From: Erythrobacter sp. SD-21
Lineage (GTDB): Bacteria; Pseudomonadota; Alphaproteobacteria; Sphingomonadales; Sphingomonadaceae
Direction of reading: 5' to 3'
DNA length: 64,000 nucleotides
Assembly: GCF_000181515.1 (NCBI RefSeq)
Contig: NZ_ABCG01000007.1
Coordinates: forward strand, 119,372-183,371
The notes below the pieces were generated by a model. It was not told the DNA's origin, did not search any database, and saw only the letters and a list, made by a program, of their open reading frames with translations. Below, piece after piece: positions 53,137 through 60,431 of this stretch. Each line of letters begins with the position of its first letter. The first letter of the stretch is position 1. A program made the translations under genes and the position numbers.

Positions 53137-53605
53137 CCTCTGGCCGATGGGAAGGACGCTGACAGGCTGGAAACCGCAGTTGGGCGGTTGGGGCTTGATC
53201 GACCTTAGAAACGCGCAATCGGTCGATCCGTTTTCCCTGGCCTCAGATGAACTCATTGAGGTTACCGACTGGGAACTACTTGATTTTGCAGTTCAAGTTG
53301 TCAAGCAATGGCTCCAAAGGAAGGGTTTCGAGATCATGTCCACTCACTCAAATCCCAACGTCGATCCGAACATCTGATTTGTCGGAGACAATGGACCCGA
53401 GTGGGTAATCGTACGAGCAGCGCGATATCCAGAAAAGGTGGCTCAGATCCCGAGCAACGTAGAGGCCATCGCTAAGCAATGCGAAGCTCTCAGTCACTTG
53501 GGGAATTTCGCATCTTTTGGCTTTGCGTTGGCGGAAAACGTTGAAAGGCCCATCTGGCGGGGACACGCTGCCGATGTCCAATTCGAAGGCATTAAGCCGA
53601 TCTGA
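53137..53605 (+). pseudogene. Unknown gene lacking its 5' end, with TGA at a likely Trp codon
   Basis: One frame runs from the IS border to TGA 53603, broken only by TGA at 53375-53377. Before it the protein reads THSNPNVDPNI, after it FVGDNGPEWVIVRAARYP and on to VQFEGIKPI, so a single Trp (TGG) to stop change is the simplest reading. The 5' end is replaced by the IS. I do not recognise the family. Confidence 0.65.
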
Positions 53606-53799
53606 TCCGGAAGCTCTCATTGCTCCACGCAGGTGTGCGATCTCTTGAAGAATCATGCGGCCATATTCGTGCTCGGCGGTCGCTTTTGGGGTGTAATATA
53701 GCCGCCGCTCTGCGCCAAAACACCAGACGTCCAGACCGGTAACGGCGTGGGCTGTAGACTGGAGTTCGTTCGACCTGAGGCCGGTCGGATTACGACTTC

Positions 53800-54358
53800 T
53801 TACCAGTCGTCGAAACTTTGAATTTTGCTCAGATTGGAAACCTCATTCAAGTGCGTTTCCAAGTGATGGCGTTCCTCATCCCAAACCGCAAACAGATGTT
53901 CTGCGCCAGAATTCTCAATGTTGTTTAATTCGAAATCGTACACATCGAGAAACAATTGCTCGTAGTACTTAGAGAGACGATTCTCCATGCTGGTGAATGT
54001 CACGTATAGCTGGGCATTCTTCGGCCATTTTTTTGACGTGGCTATCAACGCGAAGCTCAGCAAACCCTTTCCCGACATACACGCATAACATCGTGTAATT
54101 GCCATGGTCGTCGCAGGCGTCATAGTCTACCCACAGGTGATAGAGGCCTGTCTGACCACGGAGGAATTTAAGATAGAGCTTGTACGTTATGTTCCCAATA
54201 CGAAGTTCGTCGTCGACCGGCAGTTCCGCACAAAATGCGCTCTCGTTCACCAACTCATGGGCAGAAATTGGCTGGCTTAGTTCTAAGAGCGCTATTTGAT
54301 CGAACGCATCGTACTCTTGATTTTGACACGGGAAATCTTGTTCGATGCACTTTGTCAT
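53800..54358 (-). pseudogene. Unknown gene split by a +1 shift at a run of seven A
   Basis: Frame 1 from ATG 54358 codes for LWVDYDACDDHGNYTML, then VYVGKGFAELRVDSHVKK; the other frame continues WPKNAQLYVTFTSMENRLSK to KIQSFDDW at 53800. The switch falls on AAAAAAA at about 54029-54035 (plus-strand TTTTTTT). With six A the frame would be continuous and give about 186 residues. It may be a mutation, a sequencing error or transcriptional slippage. No family recognised. Confidence 0.68.
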
Positions 54359-54567
54359 GATCGGCTCGACCTACTCAATATTGTATGTTCCTTAATAGGC
54401 GCCGGTGGCTTCCGAAATCAGCTCGGTTCTTGCAGCGACGAGCGCTCCCAATACTCGAGGGTATCGGGCCGACTGCTTCGATCCGGCGACCGCGCAAAGG
54501 ATGCCTTTGACTGCCCCTGTCGATGGCACGTCCGCCTCCAACCAGTCAGCTCCAGACCAATAAGCGG

Positions 54568-54783
54568 TCACTTCAGGCGGTCCGAAATCCAGGCCTCCAC
54601 TTCGTCTTCTGCCCATGCGACCGCATATCCACCCAGCTGCACGGGCTTCGGAAACTTGCCCTCGGCCATCCAGCGATAGATTGTCGAACGGCCAAGCCCG
54701 ACGCGATGCTGAACTTCGGGCAGGCGAATGAGCCGCGTCACCCGCCGGGTTTCGGTCGCTCCTTTGTCTATCTCTTCACCCAC
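54568..54783 (-). CDS. AlpA-family excisionase-like regulator
   Basis: A small MerR/AlpA-type protein: LIRLPEVQHRVGLGRSTIYRWMAEGKFPKPVQLGGYAVAWAEDEVEAWI, the full helix-turn-helix family pattern. GTG 54783 overlaps the end of the XRE-like gene by 8 bp and gives 71 residues; an ATG at 54813 is an alternative. AlpA proteins activate excision or transfer genes of integrated elements. It fits a regulator for the adjacent conjugation operon. Confidence 0.87.
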   Translation of the reverse strand: MGEEIDKGATETRRVTRLIRLPEVQHRVGLGRSTIYRWMAEGKFPKPVQLGGYAVAWAEDEVEAWISDRLK

Positions 54784-55267
54784 GATGGCCTCCCTCGGCA
54801 CCGGCAAAGACATCGCCAAGCAGCGCATCCTTGCGTTCGAGCTCGTCGATGTGGTCGGAGAGCAAGCGGGCGACGCGGTGCGCGGTCCCCTTGGCCCAGC
54901 GCGGCTTCACATCGTGAACCTGGTTGCCCAAGACACGCTCGAGCGCTGAAGGCAGTTCGCCGGAAAAGTCCTCGAAGAATTGCGCGAGGTCCGATTGCAG
55001 CCACGCAATCGCGTGATCGCCGCCGCTGACGAGGAACAGGAGCAGGTGTGCGTGCGGCGCGACGCCGCTCGCGGCAAGAATGCGCAAGGCTTCGCCGAGG
55101 CTGGCCGAGCGTTCGCCCGCAAGAACACGGCGCAGGGCATCCTTATGGATCTGCGCGTCGCGAGCGATGTCGCAGCGGGCACGGCCGCTGGCTTCGACGG
55201 CGGCCAAAAGCAGCCGGGCGAGGTCGGCGCGAACCTGTTGTTCGGCAAAGAGCGCCATGTTGGTCAT
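54776..55267 (-). CDS. XRE-like regulator next to tra operon
   Basis: A 163-residue protein. Residues about 14-75 form a lambda-repressor-like helix-turn-helix (RCDIARDAQIHKDALRRVLAGERSASLGEALRILAASG). The C-terminal part is helical (LSDHIDELERKDALLGDVFAG). It is divergent from traA with a 364-bp space holding paired heptamers and an inverted repeat, so it likely represses the transfer operon and itself. Confidence 0.75.
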   Translation of the reverse strand: MTNMALFAEQQVRADLARLLLAAVEASGRARCDIARDAQIHKDALRRVLAGERSASLGEALRILAASGVAPHAHLLLFLVSGGDHAIAWLQSDLAQFFEDFSGELPSALERVLGNQVHDVKPRWAKGTAHRVARLLSDHIDELERKDALLGDVFAGAEGGHRG

Positions 55268-55631
55268 CGACGAATCCTTATCTCCAGAGTGATCGACTCT
55301 CCGGCTAACCGCGAAGGAAGCCTGTAGGAAAACAAAAAGAACATTTAGAGAACATAGAGGAAGGAACGATCAGCTTCCTCCGACGATTCGCGCGAATTTC
55401 GGTCGCCTGCGCGCATATCGCGGCTCTCTTCGCTCAGATGCCGGCACAGTCAGCGCTGTTGCGCGATCAGCCTGCGCGAATCCCGTGCATCGCACCTCCC
55501 GATGTCGCTTTTTGCTTGGTCGAAAGCCCCAAAATCCAATTCCCGATTTCCTACAGCCCGGCTCCGGGGAGAGGAAAGAACATACAGCGAACGCATCGCT
55601 GGCTGATGTTCAATCCTCGGAGTTTCCATCC
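55268..55631. promoter_or_regulatory. Divergent control region between XRE-like gene and traA
   Basis: AGAACAT occurs at 55338-55344 and 55349-55355, exactly 11 bp apart, i.e. on one face of the helix. Right after it is a perfect inverted repeat GAGGAAG ... CTTCCTC (55357-55380). No gene is recognised. These are good candidates for operators of the XRE-like protein. Confidence 0.6.
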
Positions 55632-55964
55632 ATGACCACCAAGACTGCCCTTCCGGTCCAGCAGCGCTCGCCCAACGGGGCTCGCGGCCGCGACTACATT
55701 CTTCCCGCCTGCGTGGCGCTGGCCTGCGCCGGTGCCGCCTTTGCCGGGGCCGATACCACCTTCGATCCCGCGTTGACCAAGTTCACCGACTTCCTCGAAG
55801 GTTCGGGCGGCAAGATCATCACTGTGCTCAGCCTTGCGGGCGGCCTGATCGGTCTCGCCTCCGGGCGTTTCTCGCTCGGCCAGGTCGCGGTGCCGGTCGG
55901 CGTCGGCATCGGTGTCGGCACCGGCGTTCCGATCGTCACCTCGGTCGTGACCGCGGTCATCTGA
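55632..55964 (+). CDS. traA: TraA/VirB2-like pilin subunit
   Basis: A 110-residue protein starting MTTKTALPVQQ with a membrane-type signal (YILPACVALACAGAAFAGA) and two hydrophobic helices (KIITVLSLAGGLIGLASG and VAVPVGVGIGVGTGVPIV), the layout of F-type pilin. It is first in the tra operon. ATG 55632 is chosen because upstream frames have no signal peptide or ribosome site. Confidence 0.85.
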   Translation: MTTKTALPVQQRSPNGARGRDYILPACVALACAGAAFAGADTTFDPALTKFTDFLEGSGGKIITVLSLAGGLIGLASGRFSLGQVAVPVGVGIGVGTGVPIVTSVVTAVI

Positions 55965-55995
55965 TCAGCGGATCCGGTCACGACAGGAGGGCGGC

Positions 55996-56283
55996 ATGGC
56001 CGACAGGTACCTCGTTCCACGGCGGCTCGACGACCCGGAGCTCATCGGCTTCTGGACCATCGACGAGTTTGCAGGGATCCTTATTCCCTTCGCCTGGGGC
56101 ATTCTCTCGCAGCATATCTTCATCGGTATCGGCCTGGCCGCCGGGGCCTGGCTTGCCTTGCGGAAGGCAAAGGCACGCGGCGCCGGTTCGGCACTGGTGC
56201 ATGCTGCGTACTGGTACCTACCCGGGAGCTTTCTCGGGTTGAAGGCCACGCCGCCCTCCCACTGCCGCCTGTTGGCGGGCTGA
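55996..56283 (+). CDS. traL: TraL, F-type T4SS membrane protein
   Basis: A 95-residue protein with the TraL pattern RYLVPRRLDDPELIGFWTIDEF and two membrane helices. TraL corresponds to VirB3 and supports pilus assembly. AGGAGGGCGGC lies just upstream of ATG 55996. traE follows after 12 bp. Confidence 0.93.
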   Translation: MADRYLVPRRLDDPELIGFWTIDEFAGILIPFAWGILSQHIFIGIGLAAGAWLALRKAKARGAGSALVHAAYWYLPGSFLGLKATPPSHCRLLAG

Positions 56284-56295
56284 GGGAGGCGAACC

Positions 56296-56865
56296 ATGCG
56301 AGCAGAATTCGCGCACGAACAGGCGCAGACCTACCTGCGGCAACGCAACCGCTTTGCCGTGCTGGCAGGTGTCCTGGGCCTGACCACGCTGGTCAGCCTC
56401 GGCGCCGCGGTCACCCGCGACGAGCAGGTTGTGTTGGTGCCGATCACCTCAGAGCGGATCACCGTCTCGAGCGGCGGGATCGACGCGCCCTATCTCGAAC
56501 TTGTCACCCGCGACACGGCACTGATGCTCCTCAACCGGGCGCCCGAAAGCCTCGATTACTGGATGACGAACATCCTGAAGCTCGCCGATCCCGCCGCGCA
56601 CGGCCGCCTCAAGGCCGAGCTCGTCCAAATCGTCGAGGAACAGCGCGGCTCGGACATCAGCCAGGCCTTCGTGATCGCGGAAATGCACGTCGACCCCAAG
56701 GCCCTGACCTCGACCGTCACCGGCACGCTCAAGACCTTTGTCGGCACGCAGGTGATCGCGAGCCAGCGCCGCTCCTTCCGTTTCCGCTGGTCGAAGCGTG
56801 GCCTCAGCCTTGCGCTCGCCGGCTTTGAGCAACTTCCCACCGACAAGGAGGAACCCGGCCAATGA
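56296..56865 (+). CDS. traE: TraE, F-type T4SS assembly protein
   Basis: A 189-residue protein with one N-terminal membrane helix (about 20-40) and a periplasmic VirB8-like domain (YLELVTRDTALMLLNRAPES ... LTSTVTGTLKTFVGTQVI). It joins inner-membrane and core parts of the secretion channel. Its stop overlaps the traK start (ATGA). Confidence 0.92.
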   Translation: MRAEFAHEQAQTYLRQRNRFAVLAGVLGLTTLVSLGAAVTRDEQVVLVPITSERITVSSGGIDAPYLELVTRDTALMLLNRAPESLDYWMTNILKLADPAAHGRLKAELVQIVEEQRGSDISQAFVIAEMHVDPKALTSTVTGTLKTFVGTQVIASQRRSFRFRWSKRGLSLALAGFEQLPTDKEEPGQ

Positions 56866-57677
56866 GCCTTCTCCCATCTCCCCTCGCTGCTGCGCTTGCC
56901 GGAACCGGCCTTGCCTGTTTCGCGATCGGCGCGACAAGGCGCCCCGATCCCGGGCTCAAGCTGACCGGCCTCGCCGTGCTTGCCTTCGCGCTCGCGCCGG
57001 TCCCGGCGTATGCCGACCAATTCGTCGAAGCGGCCGACAACGCGACCATCGACTGCGAGCTCGCTCGCGGCGAACTCACCCGGATCGCGCTTATCGATGA
57101 CGGCTTTGCCAATGTCTCGAAGATCGCGAGCGGTTTTCCCTACAATGATTTCCAGGTGACGCACGAGCCAGTGCGCGGAGACATCTATATCTCCGTGCCC
57201 CCGCAATTTGCCGCTGCCCGGGTCAGCTTCTTTGCGACCAGCAAGGCGGGCTACGTCTACAAGTTCGCCTGCCGTCTCGGCGGCGAGGAAGCGACCCAGC
57301 TCTTCATCACCAATCCCGCGCTCGCTAAAGCCGCGGCCACCGAATGGGAGACCGAGACCGGTCCCGAGGACGCCGCGATCCGCCTGATCGAGGCGATGGC
57401 GAGCGATGCCGTCCTGCCCGGATTCACTGCCCGCGCCGAACTGTCGGCTCCGCGCCGTACCGGCGGGATCGAGGTCCAGCTGGTCGCCGAATACCAGGGC
57501 GATGAACTTACCGGACAGCGCTTCCTCGTGCGCAACCTCGGCCAGGAAAGCCTTGCGCTTGGCTCCGAGCGCGAAGGTGCCGCAGGCGCGCTCGCTTTTG
57601 CCTATGGCCGCGATGCACTCGCTCCCGGTGAAGCGACCAGTGCCTTCCTAGTCTTTGCCAAGGGAGGACTCGACTGA
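56862..57677 (+). CDS. traK: TraK, F-type T4SS secretin-like protein
   Basis: A 271-residue protein with hydrophobic N-terminal segments, then the TraK domain (LARGELTRIALIDDGFANV, DIYISVPPQFAAARVSFFAT, GQRFLVRNLGQESLAL). TraK corresponds to VirB9 and forms the outer-membrane core with TraV and TraB. The N-terminus is longer than usual, with a likely cleavage after PAYA (about 50). Confidence 0.91.
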   Translation: MSLLPSPLAAALAGTGLACFAIGATRRPDPGLKLTGLAVLAFALAPVPAYADQFVEAADNATIDCELARGELTRIALIDDGFANVSKIASGFPYNDFQVTHEPVRGDIYISVPPQFAAARVSFFATSKAGYVYKFACRLGGEEATQLFITNPALAKAAATEWETETGPEDAAIRLIEAMASDAVLPGFTARAELSAPRRTGGIEVQLVAEYQGDELTGQRFLVRNLGQESLALGSEREGAAGALAFAYGRDALAPGEATSAFLVFAKGGLD

Positions 57678-58993
57678 TGGCCGAGGCACCACAGAAGGAC
57701 GCCGGAAAGAGGCCTCTGCCGGGCTCGCCGGAAGCGCGAGAAAGCGGACGGCGCAACCTCAATTCGCAGATCGCACAGCGCCAGAAGATGCTGCTCGCCG
57801 GGATCGGGGCCATCGCGCTCATCGGCGGCGGCATGTTCATTTTCGGCGGCGACGGCGACGAGGCTGGCACCGATGCCAATGGTGCGGCGACAATCGACAC
57901 CGGCGGCCTCGTCAATCGTAACCTCTCGCAGCGCGAGTTCGTCGCGAGCTACGGTAACCGGCTCGATGCACAGGGCCGCGCGATCAAGGATCTCCAGCAG
58001 GCCCAGCTGCCGCGCCCCGAGATCGAACAGGAGCTCGAAGCCCTGCGCAGCGAGAACGCGCAGATGCGCTCCGACGGCCAGGCGGCGATCGACGCGATCT
58101 CGGCCGAGAATGCCAATCTGCGATCACAGCTGAGCGAAGCTGCGAAGGCACCTGCCGCCGCGCCGCCACTGCCACCGCCACCTGCCTATGGACCCGGCGT
58201 CGGCACCGGCGGAGCTGTCCAGCCACCGCAAGGAGCGCCGGAAACGCAAGGCGGACAGCTCAGCCTGATGAGCTTCAGCGCGGAGACGGGCAAGGACGGC
58301 AAGCCGCGTGCGGCAGAGACTGCGCCAGCCTTGTTGCTCGAAGCGAGCCGCGATTACCTTCCGCCCAACAGCTACGCACCGGCAACGGTCATCGTGGGTG
58401 TCGATGCCTCGACCGGCGTTGCCAGCCAGAGCGATCCGCTTCCCGTGGTGCTCCGGATCACCGGTCCGGCCCGCTCGGTGATGCGCGGCAACAAACTGCT
58501 CACCACCGATATCACCGGCTGCCTCGTCAATGGCGCGGCGCGCGGCGATCTCTCGGCGGAGAAGGTCTACGTCAAGCTGGTGCGCATGACCTGCGCGCAA
58601 CCCGGTGGGCGCTTCGCGGTGAGCGAGGTCAAGGGGTTCATCTCCTTTGCCGGAAAGTCAGGCGTGCGCGGCCGCGTGGTCAGCCGCGAAGGCAGCCTTG
58701 TCAGCCAGGCGCTGCTGGCCGGGATTGTCGGCGGCTTCGGTCGCGGATTCTCAGCCAACGCCAACGGCATCTTCACCGGCCAGGTCGGCGCCAACGGTCA
58801 GCGCGAAGCGCTGTCGCCAACCGACATTCTCGCCGGTGGCTTCGGCCAGGGTGCCGGCGAGGCTGCCGACACCGTCAGCCGATACCTCATCGAACGTGCC
58901 GAACAATACCAACCCGTCGTCGAGATGCCGACCGGCATCGAGGTCGAGATCGTCTTTCTCGACGGCGTCCACGTCAGGAGCCCCTCCAAATGA
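57677..58993 (+). CDS. traB: TraB, F-type T4SS core protein
   Basis: A 438-residue VirB10-like protein: one membrane helix (about 38-57), a coiled coil (about 80-155), a proline-rich linker (APPLPPPPAYGPG) and the C-terminal barrel domain (LPPNSYAPATVIVGVDAST ... GFISFAGKSGVRGRVVS). It spans the envelope and senses ATP-driven changes. Stop overlaps the next start by ATGA. Confidence 0.93.
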   Translation: MAEAPQKDAGKRPLPGSPEARESGRRNLNSQIAQRQKMLLAGIGAIALIGGGMFIFGGDGDEAGTDANGAATIDTGGLVNRNLSQREFVASYGNRLDAQGRAIKDLQQAQLPRPEIEQELEALRSENAQMRSDGQAAIDAISAENANLRSQLSEAAKAPAAAPPLPPPPAYGPGVGTGGAVQPPQGAPETQGGQLSLMSFSAETGKDGKPRAAETAPALLLEASRDYLPPNSYAPATVIVGVDASTGVASQSDPLPVVLRITGPARSVMRGNKLLTTDITGCLVNGAARGDLSAEKVYVKLVRMTCAQPGGRFAVSEVKGFISFAGKSGVRGRVVSREGSLVSQALLAGIVGGFGRGFSANANGIFTGQVGANGQREALSPTDILAGGFGQGAGEAADTVSRYLIERAEQYQPVVEMPTGIEVEIVFLDGVHVRSPSK

Positions 58994-59862
58994 ACTACAA
59001 TGACTCGCCGCCGGGCCTGAAGGCCCGCGCCGCCCACCTTGCCCTTGCCCTCTCGAGCGCCGCCGCCGTGCTGACGCTCGGCGTCTCTGCCGTCACTGCG
59101 ATGCCTGCGAGCGCTGCGGGCATGGCGAGTGATGTCGCGCAGGCACTGAAACTGCGGCTGCCCAAGACCCCGATCGATGCGATCAGCTGCGACACGCTGG
59201 GCCCCTGGTGCGAAGTCGTCTCGGGCGACACGCTGTTCTACATCGACGAGACCGCCCGCTACCTTTTCGTGGGCCGTCTCTACGACATGGAAGAGCGGCG
59301 CGACGTGACCGCCGCCCGCTTGCTCGAACTCAATCCCGACCTGCTTGCGGCCGGTGCGGCACGCGTAGCGAGCGATGCGCCGGCGGGACGCGACGAAACG
59401 CCTGTCCAGGCGGCCGCCAACCATGTCGACCTCTCGTCGCTTCCGGCTGCCGGCGCGATCCACTGGGGCAACCCCAAGGGCGAAAGGCTGGTTGTCTTCT
59501 CGGACTTCCAGTGCGGCTACTGCCAGCGCCTGACCGCCGAACTCGCCAAGGCCAAGGTTCATGTCGAAGAGCGACCGATCTCGATCTTCGGCGCGGCAAG
59601 CCGCAAGATTTCCGAGGCCGTGCTGTGTGCCAAGGATCCGGCAAAGGCCCTCCATGCGGCCTACGCCGGCCAGGCTCCGGCGACCGGCAAGACCTGCAAG
59701 GACGCCAAGGCACTCGATGCCAACGAAGCCTTCGCAAAGGCCAACGGGTTTGCCGGAACTCCGGTCATCGTGCGCGCCCGCGATGGGGCGGTGCTTCATG
59801 GTTACCGCGATGCCGCGGCGATCCGCCGCTTCGTCGCCGAGGGCAAGGGAGAGGCGCAATGA
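58990..59862 (+). CDS. DsbC-like thiol-disulfide protein of the tra operon
   Basis: A 290-residue periplasmic thioredoxin-fold protein with a signal peptide, an N-terminal dimerisation region and the active site Cys175-Gly-Tyr-Cys178 in FSDFQCGYCQRL; the cis-proline loop is FAGTPVIV. F-type and SXT-type systems carry such DsbC/TrbB proteins to fold cysteine-rich Tra proteins. It lies between traB and traV with ATGA overlaps. Confidence 0.92.
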   Translation: MNYNDSPPGLKARAAHLALALSSAAAVLTLGVSAVTAMPASAAGMASDVAQALKLRLPKTPIDAISCDTLGPWCEVVSGDTLFYIDETARYLFVGRLYDMEERRDVTAARLLELNPDLLAAGAARVASDAPAGRDETPVQAAANHVDLSSLPAAGAIHWGNPKGERLVVFSDFQCGYCQRLTAELAKAKVHVEERPISIFGAASRKISEAVLCAKDPAKALHAAYAGQAPATGKTCKDAKALDANEAFAKANGFAGTPVIVRARDGAVLHGYRDAAAIRRFVAEGKGEAQ

Positions 59863-60431
59863 GCCGGCTCCCGATCCTTCGCGCCGTGGTGCTCGCTGCG
59901 CCGCTCCTTTTGGCCAGTGGCTGCGCCAGCCTTGGCGGCAACGTCAAAGGCAGCTTTGCCTGCCGCGCTCCCGAAGGGACCTGCGCGCCGACTTCCGCGA
60001 TCGATGCCGGGGCGACCGGCATCGAAAAGGCCGACACGTCTGAGGCGCATCGGACGGTGACCCCGAACGGCGAAGCGGTTCGCCGCCTGCAGGTCGTGCT
60101 GACGCCCTACCGTGACGCTGCGGGCCGCGACCATGAGGCGCGCGTCGTTCACCTGACGTTGCCCGAACAGGCAGGGACAGGCTGGCGCGCGCCGCAGGGC
60201 CGCCGCGAAGTGCTGCGCTCGCTGGCATCGACCATTGCCGCGACGCGCGAGGGCAAAGCCGCACCTGAATTCCAACCCACAGACACATTGCCGGAACAGC
60301 TGTTCATCCCCTCGCAGCCCGTTCCGGCGATGCCCGGCGCTGACGCGCCGGAACCCGGGGGACCTGGCTCGTTTTCCCCTCCCCGCGAGCCGGTCCCCCA
60401 CCCTGACATGACCGAAGGAGAGAGCCAGTGA
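59859..60431 (+). CDS. traV: TraV, F-type T4SS outer-membrane lipoprotein
   Basis: A 190-residue lipoprotein: signal ILRAVVLAAPLLLASGC with the lipobox cysteine at position 22, then GNVKGSFACRAPEGTCAP as the TraV cysteine signature. TraV corresponds to VirB7. ATG 59859 overlaps the DsbC-like stop; the frame is open further upstream but that part lies inside the DsbC-like gene and is not coding. Confidence 0.9.
   Translation: MSRLPILRAVVLAAPLLLASGCASLGGNVKGSFACRAPEGTCAPTSAIDAGATGIEKADTSEAHRTVTPNGEAVRRLQVVLTPYRDAAGRDHEARVVHLTLPEQAGTGWRAPQGRREVLRSLASTIAATREGKAAPEFQPTDTLPEQLFIPSQPVPAMPGADAPEPGGPGSFSPPREPVPHPDMTEGESQ

Noticed and set aside
54392..54616. A 74-codon minus-strand frame after the AlpA-like gene
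   Set aside because: It overlaps the AlpA-like gene end in another frame, has no start signal and no recognisable domain.
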